Source: Cyanoderma ruficeps
Lineage: Eukaryota > Chordata > Aves > Passeriformes > Timaliidae
DNA length: 64,000 nucleotides
Direction of reading: 5' to 3'
NCBI GenBank assembly: GCA_008694505.1
Contig: VZDJ01000063.1
Coordinates: 62,001-126,000, forward strand
Below are positions 35,806 through 49,027 of the stretch, one piece after another; within the stretch, counting starts at the first letter, position 1, and each line of letters opens with the position of its first letter. The notes below the pieces were generated by a model. The model saw nothing but the letters and a program-made list of their open reading frames with translations. It was not told the DNA's origin and searched no databases. Made by a program: the position numbers and the translations under genes.

Positions 35806-38800
35806 TGATTAGGTCTCTTTTCCTCCTGATTAGCCTTGAAAGCCTGCAATGATCTGGCAGCAGGGAACATCCTGACTCGAGGTAATCTTGACCTATTCCA
35901 CATTTTGCAGCGCAGCCAGCTAAAGGTTAAACACCAAACTGAAGGCACAGAGCTGCTCTTCTGCCTCCGTGCCCTGATATAAGTCAGATGGAATTTTCAG
36001 GGCCGTCGCAGCCTCTCCCATCGGGGTGTTTGTTGATGTAGCTCTCACTTACACAATCAGCCACCACACACGGGCGAGTGCCAAGGCATGGCTGCGATCC
36101 TGACAATGCCTCATGTCCCTGGAAATCCCCCTCTGCACAGGCTGGGCCCCCAAAATGTGCTGCTCACCTCCCACACGGCGCTGCCGGCCCGTGCAGAGGG
36201 ATGCTGGGAGTGTCCTGGTTTCTCTGTGCGTGGGATGGGGGCAAAACCAGCGTCCCCAAGGGTGGTTAAACAAACAAACGCCCCGACCCCTCTGCATTGT
36301 CCTTTCTCTCCCTCCCACAAGTGGGAATCCCTCTATCCCCTCTCTAATTTCCCTCCACTGAAGGCCATAAATGTGGGTATCCCCTGGGTGCTCGGCTCCT
36401 TCCCAGCACCCTGTCTGGGTTCTGATCACAGCATCCCTTGAACATCCCTGACCACTTTCCTTCCCTCTGGCATTTTTTGCCCAGCCTAACTGGCACTTTG
36501 AGGCTTTTCAAGCCTCTCTCCAGCCTCTGATGAGGTTTTGGGAGAGCCTGGAAGTGCAATGTGTGGATCCAGCCCTCCCTGGGGTGCCGGCTTTGAAGTG
36601 GACGCCGGGATGTGCTTGGCTTTGGTGGGGATTTCACACACATTCCAGCCAGGGAATGGCTTTGCCATGCCAGGCTCTCTCCAGTAATGACCAGTTTGTC
36701 CCTCTCCCCCCCTCCCCTGCAGGAAGCACCATCCTTGGTTAAATAACATCTGGTTAAAGGGCTGCTGGCCGCAAAATACATGTCTGGAATGTGGCCCCAG
36801 CCCTCGGTGACCTCCCTTTTCATGCTGCCGGGAGCCACTAACAAGGACGGGTTTGGATGCAGCAGTGGGAGCAGGGTCAGGGTGTTAACCCCACGGGATC
36901 CAGCAGGGATGAGGATTCTGCAGATCTCTGCTGGGAGCTCCAGCACAGATTCCTCCTCCTGGGCTGGTTTTTCCTCTCTGTGCCACTCCAGCTGCCACTA
37001 AAGCACCCCAAACTCACCTGCCCTCCTGGGCCCACCTCTCAGACCCCAGGACTTGCAGGATGGTGAGTGAGCATCCCAGCCTGTTTTGGGGAAGAAGATG
37101 AGCCCTGGAGAAGAAGGGAAATGTTCTCTGGCATTTCCTCTGCCTTGCAGCCCTTAATTTTAGTTCTGCTTCATTTCCTTGCAGCTTGGCAGAGTAATGA
37201 ACAATCAAATCCCTTTAGTAATTTATTTCTGCTGCCGCACAGTCTCGAGGAGGTGATGACACTTGAAATTGCCTCTCCTGGAGGGATGGAGGGGCTGGAT
37301 CCTGCAGCCCATTACACCGGAGTGTGCCTGTCCTGCTCCCAGCAGCCTGCCCAGAGCACAGCGTGCTCCCAAACCCGTGTGCAGCCACAGCCACAGCCCT
37401 GCTCCCTTGATGAGTCCATTAAGGTCACGCTATTACAAGCAGCCACCAGATGAATTCTGTCAGATAGAAGGCACAGGAACTGCAGCTCCCACTCTCATCA
37501 TTTGTGTTAATAGAGTTAATTTGCTCAACAATCCCCGGTAGCACTCCTGGGAACGGCTCACTCTGCCTGGCCGTGTGCCCCGGGCCGTGTTTGTCGGGGG
37601 TGTTTACAGCACCGGGCAGCTGCGTCCTGGATGTCTCCAAAGGATGAGCTCACCTCCCGTTTGCATCCCAGAGCAGAGACCCAGGCAGGGGGAGGAGGAG
37701 CTGCTCTGCATCCCTGTCACCTGGCTGGGACAAGGGGACAGTCCTCTCCTGTTCCCCAGCAGCAAGGAGGGCTCCAGGCTGCTCCTCACACCCTCTTCCT
37801 TCTCTCCCAAAACCCCCTGAGAGCTGCAGCAATCCAGACCAAAAAGTGACTCTCCACTCTCCTGGAGCAGGGAGGGAGCTGCCAGATGTGTGAGGATGGA
37901 GCTGCTGGATGCTCCTGTGGCTCTGGTGCTGCTGCCTCCCCTCCTGCCCCTCACACGCCTCCCAGCACTGTCACTGTCCCTGTCCTGGTGTCCCCAGGAG
38001 ACAATCCTGCTCCAGAAAACAACTCGGACTTCACATTCCTGACCATTTTCCCGATTTCTCCCTCTGGTTAATGGCATTGAAAGGCTTCTCACACACCTTC
38101 CCACCTCACCCAACTCCTGAAATGATGGAAGCAAATGAATATTACATTATTTCCCATTATTTCCCCCTTCTCCAGCATGGATCAAATGGAAAAGCAGGAA
38201 AGGGCTCAAGCAGCCAGCAGGACAGAGAAGCTGAAGGACAGGCCATGGATACAGAAGCCAGGCTCACCCTGGGGATACAACAGGAATAAACAACATCCCT
38301 GCACTGCTCCACAGGCATCCCAGCAGGTGGATATGGTCAGGAGGGATGTAATGATTCAGAGAAGGCAGAAGATTTGGATAACTGCCCGTGATCTGTCTCT
38401 GGAGACCGGCACACGTTCGTTTGTGGCTTCTGAGACGACAGAACAATTTCCCCGTGTTTGAGGATGACAAGGCTGAGGAGCTTTGCTGGACAGCATCTCC
38501 TTGGATACTCCACTTATTATAAGCAAACAGAGGGGTTGAAAGACTCAGCTGAGGAGATTCCTAACTCACTGCTGTTGTGGTTTTTTTCACTATTTGTTAA
38601 AACAGTTAAATTTGAGAAGGTCAAATTCCAGCAGAATGGAGGTGGGCACGGAGGATGACTTGAATCCTACAGGGTGATTTCCTGGCACCACAGCAAAAGC
38701 AAACACAGGCTCCAGTTAATTAAGAATTTAAAGGCAGGAATATAATCAATGCCAGTCTGTGAGGTTGATGGGAAATGGGCCTTGTCAGTCAAACACAATG

Positions 38801-41800
38801 TCATTTTTCTGCCTACTAAACCAGTCATGTCATCAAAGCAAGTGTAGAGACGGGATGGAAAATAGATTTAGAATGACTGACGGGATTTGGGAGCGGAACA
38901 CAGAGGCTGCCAGAGCTGGTCAGCCACAAGGTCACCCCCTAACCCGGGAGAAGCCCTCCCCATCCCTGACTCTCCTTCTCCCCACCCAGTCCCCTGCTGG
39001 GTGCCAGCCTGTGGGCTCAGCTGGATGGCAGGAGAGGGGAGGTGACCCCTCTGTGACACAGGGCCTTGAGGAAAGGACATCCTGGGGATGGGACAGGGGT
39101 CCCAGAGCCTCTGTGGAGGCTGCACAGCTGCCTGTGCTCACATCCCTCCTTCTGGGGGCAGGTTCCAACATCTTCCTTTTCTCCTCCCCTCATTCTGTTG
39201 CTCAGGTAACACTTCCACGGCAGGTCCTCCAAGCAAAGTTTTAGGTCAGTTGTAATTGGAGAAGCTCACACGGAGCTATAAAACATCAGTTAATATGCTG
39301 GAACTATCAAGTTAAATGCCAATTATAAAACCCCATAAGCTCCTCCACTCAAATATATTAATAACATAATTAAACATTTATTGCTTATGCAAATTGAAAG
39401 TTCAGTTAATCGGACGTCAACGAAACCCCAGGAAGTGACCATTTAAGTAACTAATTTCTATTTAATTACGATCCCTCCCCGGTGCAAAGCCCCCCATGCC
39501 ATTATTCCTGGGCAGTGTTTACTCGAGCTGCTCCAACTTGGCATTCCCACCCCATTCCTGTTCCATTCATAACCCCAGACAGCTGCAGCATTCAGAGCAC
39601 AGCTGGCAGCAGCTGGACTGGGCACACTGGGGGAATTACGGAGCTTGGGATGAGAATTTCGGGGTGGGATCAGCTCCCTGGGTGGACAGAAATTTGTTAT
39701 TTGTCCATTGTTATGGTGACACGGTCACTGGAAGGACTGGGAGCTGCGGCAGTGGGATGAGGCTGGAAATGAAGCATTTATTCCTGGGGGAGTGGAGGAA
39801 TTTCCCCCGGTGAGCAGAGCCTGGAGATGGGCTCCCTCCTCTCCTCCTCCCTCCCCTCCAGGCCACGGGCAATCAGTTAAACCTGACAGGTGTGAAGTTG
39901 GCAAATTTCTTTTCCAAACCGCGAGGAAAACAGGCCGGCAGGAGTTGGGGGGGCAGGGAGATGAGGGAGGGATGGAAACCTTCCCACACCCTCCCTCTGT
40001 GGGGCTCAGGGTGGGTGGAGGGAGGGAAGGTGCACCTGGAGCTCAGGGGTGAGGCTGGAAAAGGACTTGAAACCCAGGAAAATCAGAACCCCCTCCTCTC
40101 ACAGCTCCCTTTGATCCCTGAGGATCTGATCCCTGATCACCTCCCGGGATTCAGCCAGTGCTGAGCTCCCCAGCAAACCAGAGAGGCAGAAAAAGACCAT
40201 TTACTGTTGACATTCAAACCGTTTTCCTCCCCAAATTCCCAACCATTCAGACAAAACCCTCTGCCTGCTTCCTGCCAGGGCCTGGGTTTGGTCCAGCAGT
40301 TGTGAAATCTGTGGAGGAGGAGCATCCCTAACTCACCTTGAGCCTGGCTTAGTCAGGTGAGGCCACATTCACCTCAGCTGCAGGGTGAAGGGAGCAGCTC
40401 GGATATCCATAGATCACTGCCTTTCAATAATTCAGCCCCTGGAGGGTGATCCAACATTTTTAACCCACGTTTCAGGTGAAAATATCAGCCTGGCTCTCTG
40501 ATTTCTGCTGGCTAGGATGTGAAATTCCAGCAGTGCAACACACATCCATTTTTTATTTCCTCTTTTTTTTTTTTTTTACAGGCTGAGCCTTGTTCTGCAA
40601 ATACTCTCAACAGTCAGGCTGCATCTAAACACGCCTGGGAAGGCTGAGAAATGCCTCCTTTGGAGGAGGAAGAGGAGGAGGAGGAGAGAACCAGCCCCCC
40701 TCGCCTTCTGCCAGGCACCGCTGAGGGTATCTGAGGCTCACCAGCACTTCTGGTGTCACAGGTCCCTCAGCTGGAATCCATTTGCATAAAGCAATTTCCT
40801 CCAACAAATATGTTCATACAAATCAAACTCGAGATTGCAAATAATTTGAAAGTGAAAAAAAAAGAAAAAAAAGAAACGAAAAAAAAAAAAAGACAAACAC
40901 CAACCCTAATCAAACATATTTGTTGTTACAAGTAATTCAACCTGCACCGTGAGTTTCTCCTGGTTCCATTTATCCAGCAGTAGCTGCAGGAGATTTAATG
41001 GGCTGTGTGTGACCTTGAGTGCTCTGAGCTGAGCTGGAGCAGGACTTGCCTCTCACCTCACAAGGAATTTGGGATTGAAGGTGACATATCTCAGTGACCT
41101 GACCTGTTTCCAGTGGCCCCTCGCTGGTTTAACATCTCCCAGTCCCCACCTCCTCCTCCTTCTGCTGGAGCCCTTTGGCTCCTGCACTTCCAGTTCTGGT
41201 TCTGTGCATCCCTGGGAGATCCCCCTGGTTTGGGGTGCTGTGCAAGGTGTTAATCCCAGCTGCCTGCTCCAGGGATATTGGGCAGGTTCCCTGGAAATTC
41301 CCTGATTACCCTGGCCTGTATCTCACCACAAATCCTGCTCCAACTCATCTGGGTGGAAATAAAACCCCATTGCAGCCAGGAAAGCTGATGGAGGGCACAG
41401 GGCGGGAACCCGGCTCTGCCCCTCCCTTGGGGACATTCCAGCCCCGCATTCCTCGTGCATCTCCCAGTTCCAGGGAGATGAATCCCACTGTGCTCTGGAC
41501 CGCGCTCAGCACTGTGCACACAACAGCCACAAAGCTCTGGCTCCTCTCCTCCTGCCCTGAACTCATCCCTCTGCTGCTCCTCAGGGTCCTGCAGCCCCTT
41601 TTGGGGCCAGCGGGGCTGTGCTGTGCCCTGGAGAAGGGATCCAAGCCACGCTGCCATTTCTCCATGGGCTGCTGGCATTCCCACCCCCAGAATGTTTGTG
41701 TTTGGCTCCAGAGAAACCCAACCCTTGGGGGCACTGCCTGGGGGGCAGCTCCTGCTGCCTTCAGCCCTCTGCAACCCGAGCTGCTGAGGAGAGGCCCCGG

Positions 41801-42260
41801 GCCATGGGTTTTATCCATCATCGCTGAACTCTAAAGGCCCGGCCTGGGAAACCAGAGCAGCATTTCCCAGGGGCTCATCCCGGCCAAGACAGCCCCTCCT
41901 GCCCTCCTTCCCCACTCAGCTCTCCAGGGCTTCTTTTGTTCCTCCCCACGCCCAGACTTGGCTGAAGTGGCTGAGGCAGCTGCTGGGGGCTGGTTCTGCG
42001 GTCACTCCTGAAGGAAAGCTGCCCCTGCAGCCCTTGCCACGGCTGATGGGGGAACACGAGAGGGGCAAAACGGGGGGAGAGATAAACACAGCCCGGAGAG
42101 TGGCCACAGGTCCCCTTGGCCACCTTGAATCCTGGTTTCTCCTCCTCTTCCACAAGGAAAGCATCCCCAGGGCTGTCTCTACTCCCTCCCAAAGCAGAAT
42201 GAAGAGACCTGGCTCCGTGAGCAGCTCACGAGTTTGGAGGAGTCTCCTGCCAGGCTGCAC

Positions 42261-42374
42261 ACAGGGCACTGGCCACAGGGCACTGACCACAGGGCACTGG
42301 CCACAGGGCACTGACCACAGGGCACTGGTCACAGGGCACTGACCACAGGGCACTGACCACAGGGCACTGACCAC
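42261..42374. repeat. Minisatellite, 14-bp unit, about 8 copies
   Basis: Unit ACAGGGCACTGRCC repeated with only A/G alternation at one position. The alternation GGCC/GACC is itself partly ordered, suggesting expansion of a 28-bp dimer. Confidence 0.95.
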
Positions 42375-43494
42375 CAGCCTGGCACCAGCCTCTGCTGGCC
42401 TGCCACAAGCTCCATACCAAACCACTCCTTCCCAGTCTAATCCTGAGCATTCCCTTCTCCCTCCAGCTCATGGAGTGCAGCTCAAATCCCAGCCTGGGTC
42501 GGCATCCTCTTCCCTCTGGGCTGGAGCACTGGGGTTTGGCTCAGATTTAGGTTCAGGCCTCCAGCACATCACCCACGTGCTGAGGTTGGGGGAAAAAAAC
42601 CCTTCCCTGAGAGTTTCCCACTTTCCCAGAGGAGCTGCTGATATCGGAGCAAGGACAGCAGGAGCCTTCCCTCTGATCCCCTGCCTGCCTTGTCTCTCCC
42701 TCCCAGGCAAAAGCCTGGCCTTGATCTTTGGGAACAAGGCTGCCTTTGTAGGCTCTGTTGACAGGCTGGGGGCAAGGAGAGGCTGAGTGTCCTTCCCGAG
42801 GCAGGGAGGAGTGACAGGGACACGGGGAGATGCCCTGAGCTCACCCTGAGCCTGCAGAAGGGTTTGAAGCACCCTGGCCATGGCAGGCACGTGTGGTGTA
42901 TAAAACATCCCCCAGAGTCCCTGCGTGCTGGCCCTGACACCGGCTAATTCCACATTTCTGGGGAAATATTGACATTTTTCCAATAGCCTGTCCCGTCTGC
43001 TGCAGCCAGCAGTGAGAACTTCCTCAGCCACAGACACTCCTGACTTTCCACAGGTTTTCCGATGGATTTTTGTGCCCTGTGTTTTTCTCGCCGTTTGTTT
43101 TTTAAGCTCAGGTTAACTTTGGGGCTCAGCCAAGGAATTTCAATGCTTACATCAACAAAGGGAAGCGCTCCCAGCCTCCTTCAGCCTATCCTGGATCTGC
43201 TGTCCAAGAATTCCACACAAAACCACCACACTGGTGGCAAACCCAGTAATTCCCAGTCCACCTCCTCCAGCCCATTGCTGCTTTAGAGATCCCTCAACCT
43301 TCACCTGCAAGCAACTCCCCTTCCAAAATACAAATACAAACAATTGAAATTTAAAAAACAATATTTCATATCCTGGGATATTTCCAACCCAACCCATTGG
43401 AAAACAGGTGCCACTCCCGCTGCTCCCAGTCACTGACGACGCAGCCACGGATGCCCCCAAAAAGAAAGAGAAGGTCTCTCTTTTTTTAAAATTC

Positions 43495-43500
43495 TTTATT
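43495..43500 (-). promoter_or_regulatory. NECTIN1: Canonical polyadenylation signal, alpha transcript
   Basis: Plus-strand TTTATT reads AATAAA on the coding strand. The context is AT-rich upstream and turns GC-richer just downstream (toward 43440). Cleavage would be expected near 43475-43485. Confidence 0.65.
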
Positions 43501-46500
43501 TATAAAAAAGTACATTTTTTTTTCCACAGCTCAGCCACTATTGTTTTGTTTTTTTTATACAAGTAAAAGGAAGGGTGATGCAACACCCCACCCACACAAA
43601 TTATAACCATGAAAATACCCCCCACCCCCACCCCAGGACTCAAAATGAACAAATTACAAAGGATGGAAAACAAAACAAAAGAAAAAAAAACAAAAGAAAA
43701 AAAAAACCAACCCAAAATCATAAAAGTCAATTTCATTATTATTATTATTATTTTTATTTTTTATTTTTTACAAAAGCACTTACAACACAGATTACAAAAT
43801 AAAAAAGAAAAAAAAAAGAAATAAAAGAAGAAAAAAAAAGTGGGGTTGGGGTTGTTTGTTTGTCTGTCTGCAGTTTCAATTCCACAATGATCATTACAGC
43901 CAGAGGACGAAGAAAAAGAGATAAAAATCACTGGGGCTGAGGAATCATGTTTAAAAAAAAAAAGAGAAAGGCCAAAGAAAAGAAAATCCAGCTCCTCAGT
44001 GAGAGTCCCTCCACCAACAGCAGTGGGGATCCGGCTCCGTGTGCTCCTGACATTGACCCCAGGGAACCACACCTGGAAAATCCCCCTGGACCCCAATCCA
44101 AGCTCAGGCTCCTCTCCGAGGCTCGGCTTTCCTCCCCTTGCTGACGGGCTGAGCCCCCCTTGCTCTCCCCCGGCCCCACTCTGGGGGGACTTGGGGAGTC
44201 ATGGGGAAGGACCCCAGAACTTCCCACCCTCCCCTGTCCCACAGATCCCCCCGCTCTTCCCAAGGAAAAGCTCAAGCTGACAGATTTCCTTGGGAGGAAG
44301 GGGATGGAGGGAGTGCAAGGCGGTGAGGGTGAGGAGCTCTCTCACACCCCAGCAATAAAGAGCAGGCAGCAGCCAGGCCATGCTGGCAGTGTCCCCTGTC
44401 CCCACTGACCCAAAACTTCAGTGCTACAACAGCAGAGGCTGAGGGGAACTTAAAAAGCAGATTTTAACCTGCTGGCAACCTGGGATCCCCCAGTTTCCAC
44501 ACAGGGAAACCTCCCATTCCTGCAGGAATGACACGTCTTACCCCCACAAGGGCTGTGGGGTTTTCCCCTCCATCCAATCTGGGACCCAAACCCCAAAAAT
44601 CAGCCTGAGTGTGTGTGTGTGTGTGCTTGTGCATGGCAAAGGGAAACAGCCAAGCAGAGCAGCAGCCCCTGCTGCAATCACACTCCCCTCTCTAACTGCC
44701 TCCAGATCAGTCCTTGGAATCTCTCTCTCCATAACCCTCCGTGATTTTTGCTGAACTGTTGTTGTGTTTCTTTTTGATTCGACATCAGGAAAATGGCTCC
44801 CTTTGTCCCTCATGTCTTTGCAATCAATTTGGTGCAACCATCTCAGCTCGTTGATTTATTTCATGAGGAAATCTTCAGGTTGGTTTTTTTTTTTTCCTTA
44901 ATTTTTTTTTCCCCTGCTTGAATGAAAATGATTTAACAGGAGGGAAAAAACCCACAACAAACCTGGTAATTAAATAAGGGAAAATAACATCACTAGGGTG
45001 AATTGCAATGAATAATCCTAGAGAAAAGCCCCAGCAGGGAAACAGCTGGGCTGCCTTTGAACATAAAGCACAGGCTGGTTGTGGCTTGTGACACAGATCT
45101 GTTTGCTTGTACAGCTCCCTGAATTCACACTGGGAAGGAAAGGGGGGGGATTGGCCCAAATTCACCTGAATTTTGGCTCACCGACCTGTCTCTCACTGCC
45201 TGCTCAGCTCCCCCGCCCACCCCGAGGTACCGCAGAGCTTTGCCATCCAGGATGAGGGCTGGGGAAAGGGAAAAGCACCGTGCTGCTGTCTGTTCCCAGC
45301 GCAGGGATCCCTCCTGGACAAAGATCCCTGCCGGGGGAGGTGATGAGGCACTGACACCCAGCCCCGAGCAGTGTGAGGGACAAACCCCACCCAGGCACAG
45401 CTCGGGGCTGCTGTGAAATGGGACATTTCCTGCAGAAATGCTCCCTAGCACCGAGGTGGAGGGGAGGAGGCCCGGGGACAGCTTCCCTCTCCCAGCGGGA
45501 AGCTCCCATGCCAGGTCCCACGGGGGCATTTCCCACCCCCTTAGCACCTCTGATGAACGGGGGGGTGGAGAAGCAGTGGATTTTTCATTTGAGGCAGACT
45601 GAGGGTCCCAGAGAGGCGGCCCAGCCCCTGAGCTCGTGTGTGACACTCCAGCCTGGCAGGATCTGAGGCACAAGGGGACAAGTGCCATCGTCACCAGAGC
45701 ACAGAGCTGCCCGGGCTGGCCCTGCTGCTGAGCCCTGCACAGCCCCAGCACTTTCCCTCCCTGCACAAAGAGCAGGATGCACCTGGTTCTTCCCTTTGTC
45801 CTCTCTCCTGAGCTCCCAGGTAGGAACAGGTATCACAATTCCTGCTTGATGATGGTGGAAAAACTCATCTAATTCCCTTCAAGGGCCCCCCCAGAGCAAT
45901 TTAACCCAGAGAAGGCAGTGCTGCTATTACAGGACCAAAACAGCTCTCAGATGAAGCATCAATCTGATTTTCTTCCCCCACACTTCTTTTTTTCCTTCCA
46001 CCTTGGTACGGATTAATGGCTAATCACTTGGCTAATTACCACCCCAAGAGTGTCCTGGCCGTCTAGCTGACCTTGCAAGGGACAGCAAGAAGCAAATGAC
46101 AGCACAGGGGTGGCATTTCTCCGTGCCTGTGGTGATGATTGCACCAGGGGAGCGATGCTGAAGAGCTCAAGGATGAGAGAAATGCAGCACTGAGCCCTGA
46201 ACTCGCAGGGTGTGCCAGGCAACGCCGTCTAAGGATCTTCCACTCAAGGTTCTGGATGAAAAATGATCATTTGACACCTTTTCTGAACCACTCTGAGGAG
46301 GTAAGTGCCTGAGCTAGGTCCTAAATTTGGGCTGGTGCAGAAAGGGCAGGAAAAAGTGCTGCAGCAGGAAGGGAATTGTGTTCAGGCTCTAGCTTGGAAA
46401 TCCCACATTGCTCCACTCTCTCCTTTCCTTTCCCTGGGTCCCACTGGGTTTTTGGGCCCTCACTCAGTGCACAGCGTGTGAATGGGCAATAAAGAAGGCA

Positions 46501-47624
46501 AGAAGGCTACAGCTCCAAAAATTACTCCTTCAAAGGCAAACTAAGAACTCCCAAAGCAGATTCCTTCGGGTTCCTTTGGCCACCCCAGAACTTGGGAGCA
46601 GCCACACATCCCTGATGTCTCCCAGGCCCTTCTGCCCCACCTGCCAGGCTTTGCACCTCTGTTCTTTAGAGCTGTGGGGTCAGTGTGGTGGGAATTTGCC
46701 AGACCTGCAGTGGTCTCTGCCTGAACGGGAAGGATCACTGCTGGACCCTGCAGATTTTGTAGAATATTGTTTTCTTCCAAAGCCACCTCCTCACAGAGCG
46801 TGCCTGTGCTGGGGGAAATCTGCAGGGCAGGGGCTGTGCCACTGACCTCACCCAGTGCTGCTGATGCCTCCCCAGAGTCTGGTGTTGGAGGCTCTGTCAC
46901 CATCCTGATCCAGATCCAGATCTAAAGGATTATTCACTCCAGAGATGGACTTTGCTGGGAATTCTCCCTGCACCACACACAGCGACCCAGATTACGGCTC
47001 TCCCTCGGGGGGGAATCAAAGCCCTGTGTGTGTGCTGCTCTCCCAAGGCACTGGAGGGAAGTCATTCCCACCCCTAATCATCAGTAATTGGAGATTTGGA
47101 GAGATGTTAAGAGGTTTTATTTCCTTTGTTGGGGGCTCTCTTGCTAGCAGGGCGCTGCTGGTGGCAGTGGATGGAGCTGGCGCGGTTCAGCCTGAGGGAT
47201 CCCGAGGGAATCTGTGCCTGCCCCGGCTCCGGGAGGACACAGAGCAGCCTTCCTGTGGCCTGTGGCCGTGGTGCCAGGAGCCAGGAAGCCTGAGGGGCTG
47301 GCAGGAACGGCAGAGAGATTACAGCCCGACAATTGGATTGCCCAGTGCCCCACTAATGCAATCACAGCACGCCGGGGATGGCTCAGGCTGAGCTGCACCG
47401 AGCACCTCACGGGGAAGGAAAGCTTTGGAGGCTGCCTGGATCAGGGATCTGAGCTCACCTCATCCCTGTGGGTCTGCCTCTCCACCCTCCTCCCTTTCTG
47501 CAGCAGGATAACCGCTGTGGAACAAAACCCAGCGGGTAAGGCAGGAGGAGAATTAGTCCTGCTATTTTTAGATGTCCATGATAATACAGCTCAGAAAACT
47601 GGGGATTTCTTTTCAAACAGAAGA

Positions 47625-47630
47625 TTTATT
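47625..47630 (-). promoter_or_regulatory. NECTIN1: Possible proximal polyadenylation signal
   Basis: AATAAA on the minus strand, about 1.4 kb after the alpha reading frame, just downstream of a (TA)n tract. Use here would give a short 3'UTR lacking the distal 4 kb. Only the hexamer supports it. Confidence 0.35.
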
Positions 47631-47645
47631 TATACATCAAATTAA

Positions 47646-47668
47646 AAAAAAATTATATATATATATAA
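47646..47668. repeat. (TA)n within the alpha 3'UTR
   Basis: AAAAAAAAATTATATATATATATAA-type run directly beside the proximal AATAAA. Confidence 0.85.
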
Positions 47669-47968
47669 CCCACAAGAAGGAAAAAAATAAGCCCCAACCC
47701 AGTGAATCTAATTTGGAGATGGTCGGTGTGAGAGACAGAGGGCCCTGAAATCTGGAATCCCATTTATCCACAGAGCAGAGATAGCAGCAATCCAAACCTC
47801 CCCAGCACAACGCCGTGGCTCAAGGCAAGGAGGGCGAGATCAATACCCCAGGCTCAATCCCTCCTACCCTGTCTGCCAAGCCTGTGCTCAGGAGAGGGAT
47901 GTGATATTGGAAAAGTGGCAATCAATGCCAGCTACGTGGTGCAGCCACAGGCTGGGGTTGTTGCTAGG

Positions 47969-48007
47969 AGAGAGAGAGAGAGAGAGAAAGAGAGAGGAGA
48001 GAGAGAA
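47969..48007. repeat. (GA)n / (CT)n microsatellite in the alpha 3'UTR
   Basis: Nearly pure AG repeat on plus; in the transcript it would read CU. Confidence 0.9.
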
Positions 48008-49027
48008 GCACCCCCGTGCTCTGACCAGAATAAAAAAAATAAAGTGTAAACACACGACAATTAAGTCTTAGTGGTATAATAAAACAAAACTCAGGGGCTG
48101 GTCCTGCCCTGCCTGGCTGTGCAGAGCAGAGCTGAAGGCAGTGAATGTGTGGAAAGAAGCAAAGTGTCCTCAGTTGGTCCCTTCCCCAGTGGATGTGCCC
48201 CAGTGAACTGCTCCGTGGCTGGTACCAGCGACAACAACAGCAAGGAGAACAGAGACAGCCAGCCTCTCTCTGAGCCATCACGGTGGGGGGGGAAATGTCA
48301 GCAATAAATACTCCTTGTCTTTCATTTAAAAGAACACTCAAACAAAGACGGAAAAATGAAAAGCCAGGCAATAATAAATTGTAGGAGGAAAATGGCAGTT
48401 TTGTTTCCCTGCTCTGCTATCAGCCCCTGCACCTGCGGTTCGGTCTAAGCCTTTTTTTTTTTTCCCCCTTTCTCCTCACTTTCATTTCATTGAGTCGTTA
48501 AAAACTGGGTGTGGTTCTCTCCAGGTGTGTGCAGCAGGCAATGGGAATGTCACCCAGACCCCACCGAAAAAATTTTAAAAAAAGCCATTAGGGGAACAAA
48601 AATCCAGAATCCATTCACCTGATAATGGCACCTATGTTTCCATTGCCTTAAAACTCTCCTGGCCTCTGTCCTACGGACAGCCCACCTGCCCCCCTCCCAA
48701 GGTTAAAAAAACAAACAGAGAAGACAACATACAAACAAATTTCCAGTGTTTCAGAGGGGTGGGAGCGGGAGGAGGAAGCCTCGGGGAGGGAAGGGCACTC
48801 TGAGACATGAAGACACAAACAAGAGTGTAATATACAGGCTGGGCAACAGTCGTTAAAGCAAAGAGTAACACCTAAGCCACCGACCAATACAAACACCACA
48901 GAAGGGGACGAAAAGTCGTCGAAGAGAGAAATTAAAAAAGCCAAACCAAAACCGAGAGAAAATAATTACCCGACCTCCCGCCCTCCCGCACGAGCCCCAC
49001 CCTCCCCTCCCTCCCAAAAAAAAAANA

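Larger units (their letters stand above)
29357..43474. other. NECTIN1: Segment between the alpha 3' end and the distal transmembrane exon
   Basis: Part of a 28.7-kb intron (58074 to 29357) in the distal-tail transcripts. It holds a (GGA)n tract, an LTR-like element, a CpG-rich patch, a diverged direct repeat at 35646-35805, a 14-bp minisatellite and poly-A runs with an N (32722). An AT-rich, repeat-free block at about 39240-39475 could be a conserved element. One exon-like open frame (32066-32222, minus) is discussed in findings. No separate gene is supported on either strand. Confidence 0.55.
43475..49027 (-). other. NECTIN1: Probable 3'UTR of the alpha transcript
   Basis: No exon-like ORF occurs between the end of exon 6-alpha and a canonical AATAAA at 43495-43500 on the minus strand. 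The implied UTR of about 5.5 kb fits the long 3'UTR I recall for mammalian nectin-1 mRNA. The end is strongly AT-rich (43500-43960) with A/T homopolymers and an ATT repeat on the plus strand. Inside are a GT run near 44605-44625, a (GA)n tract at 47969-48007 and a (TA)n tract near 47655. The exact 3' end is inferred from the signal and not observed. Long minus-strand frames here, such as 45125-45766, show no domain or splice logic and are treated as non-coding. Confidence 0.7.

Noticed and set aside
42261..42374. CRISPR-like regular repeats
   Set aside because: Head-to-tail 14-bp minisatellite without spacers, in an animal genome.
48648..48944. 98-residue hydrophobic minus-strand frame after exon 6-alpha
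   Set aside because: Lies in the alpha 3'UTR directly after the expected stop; no acceptor in the right phase.
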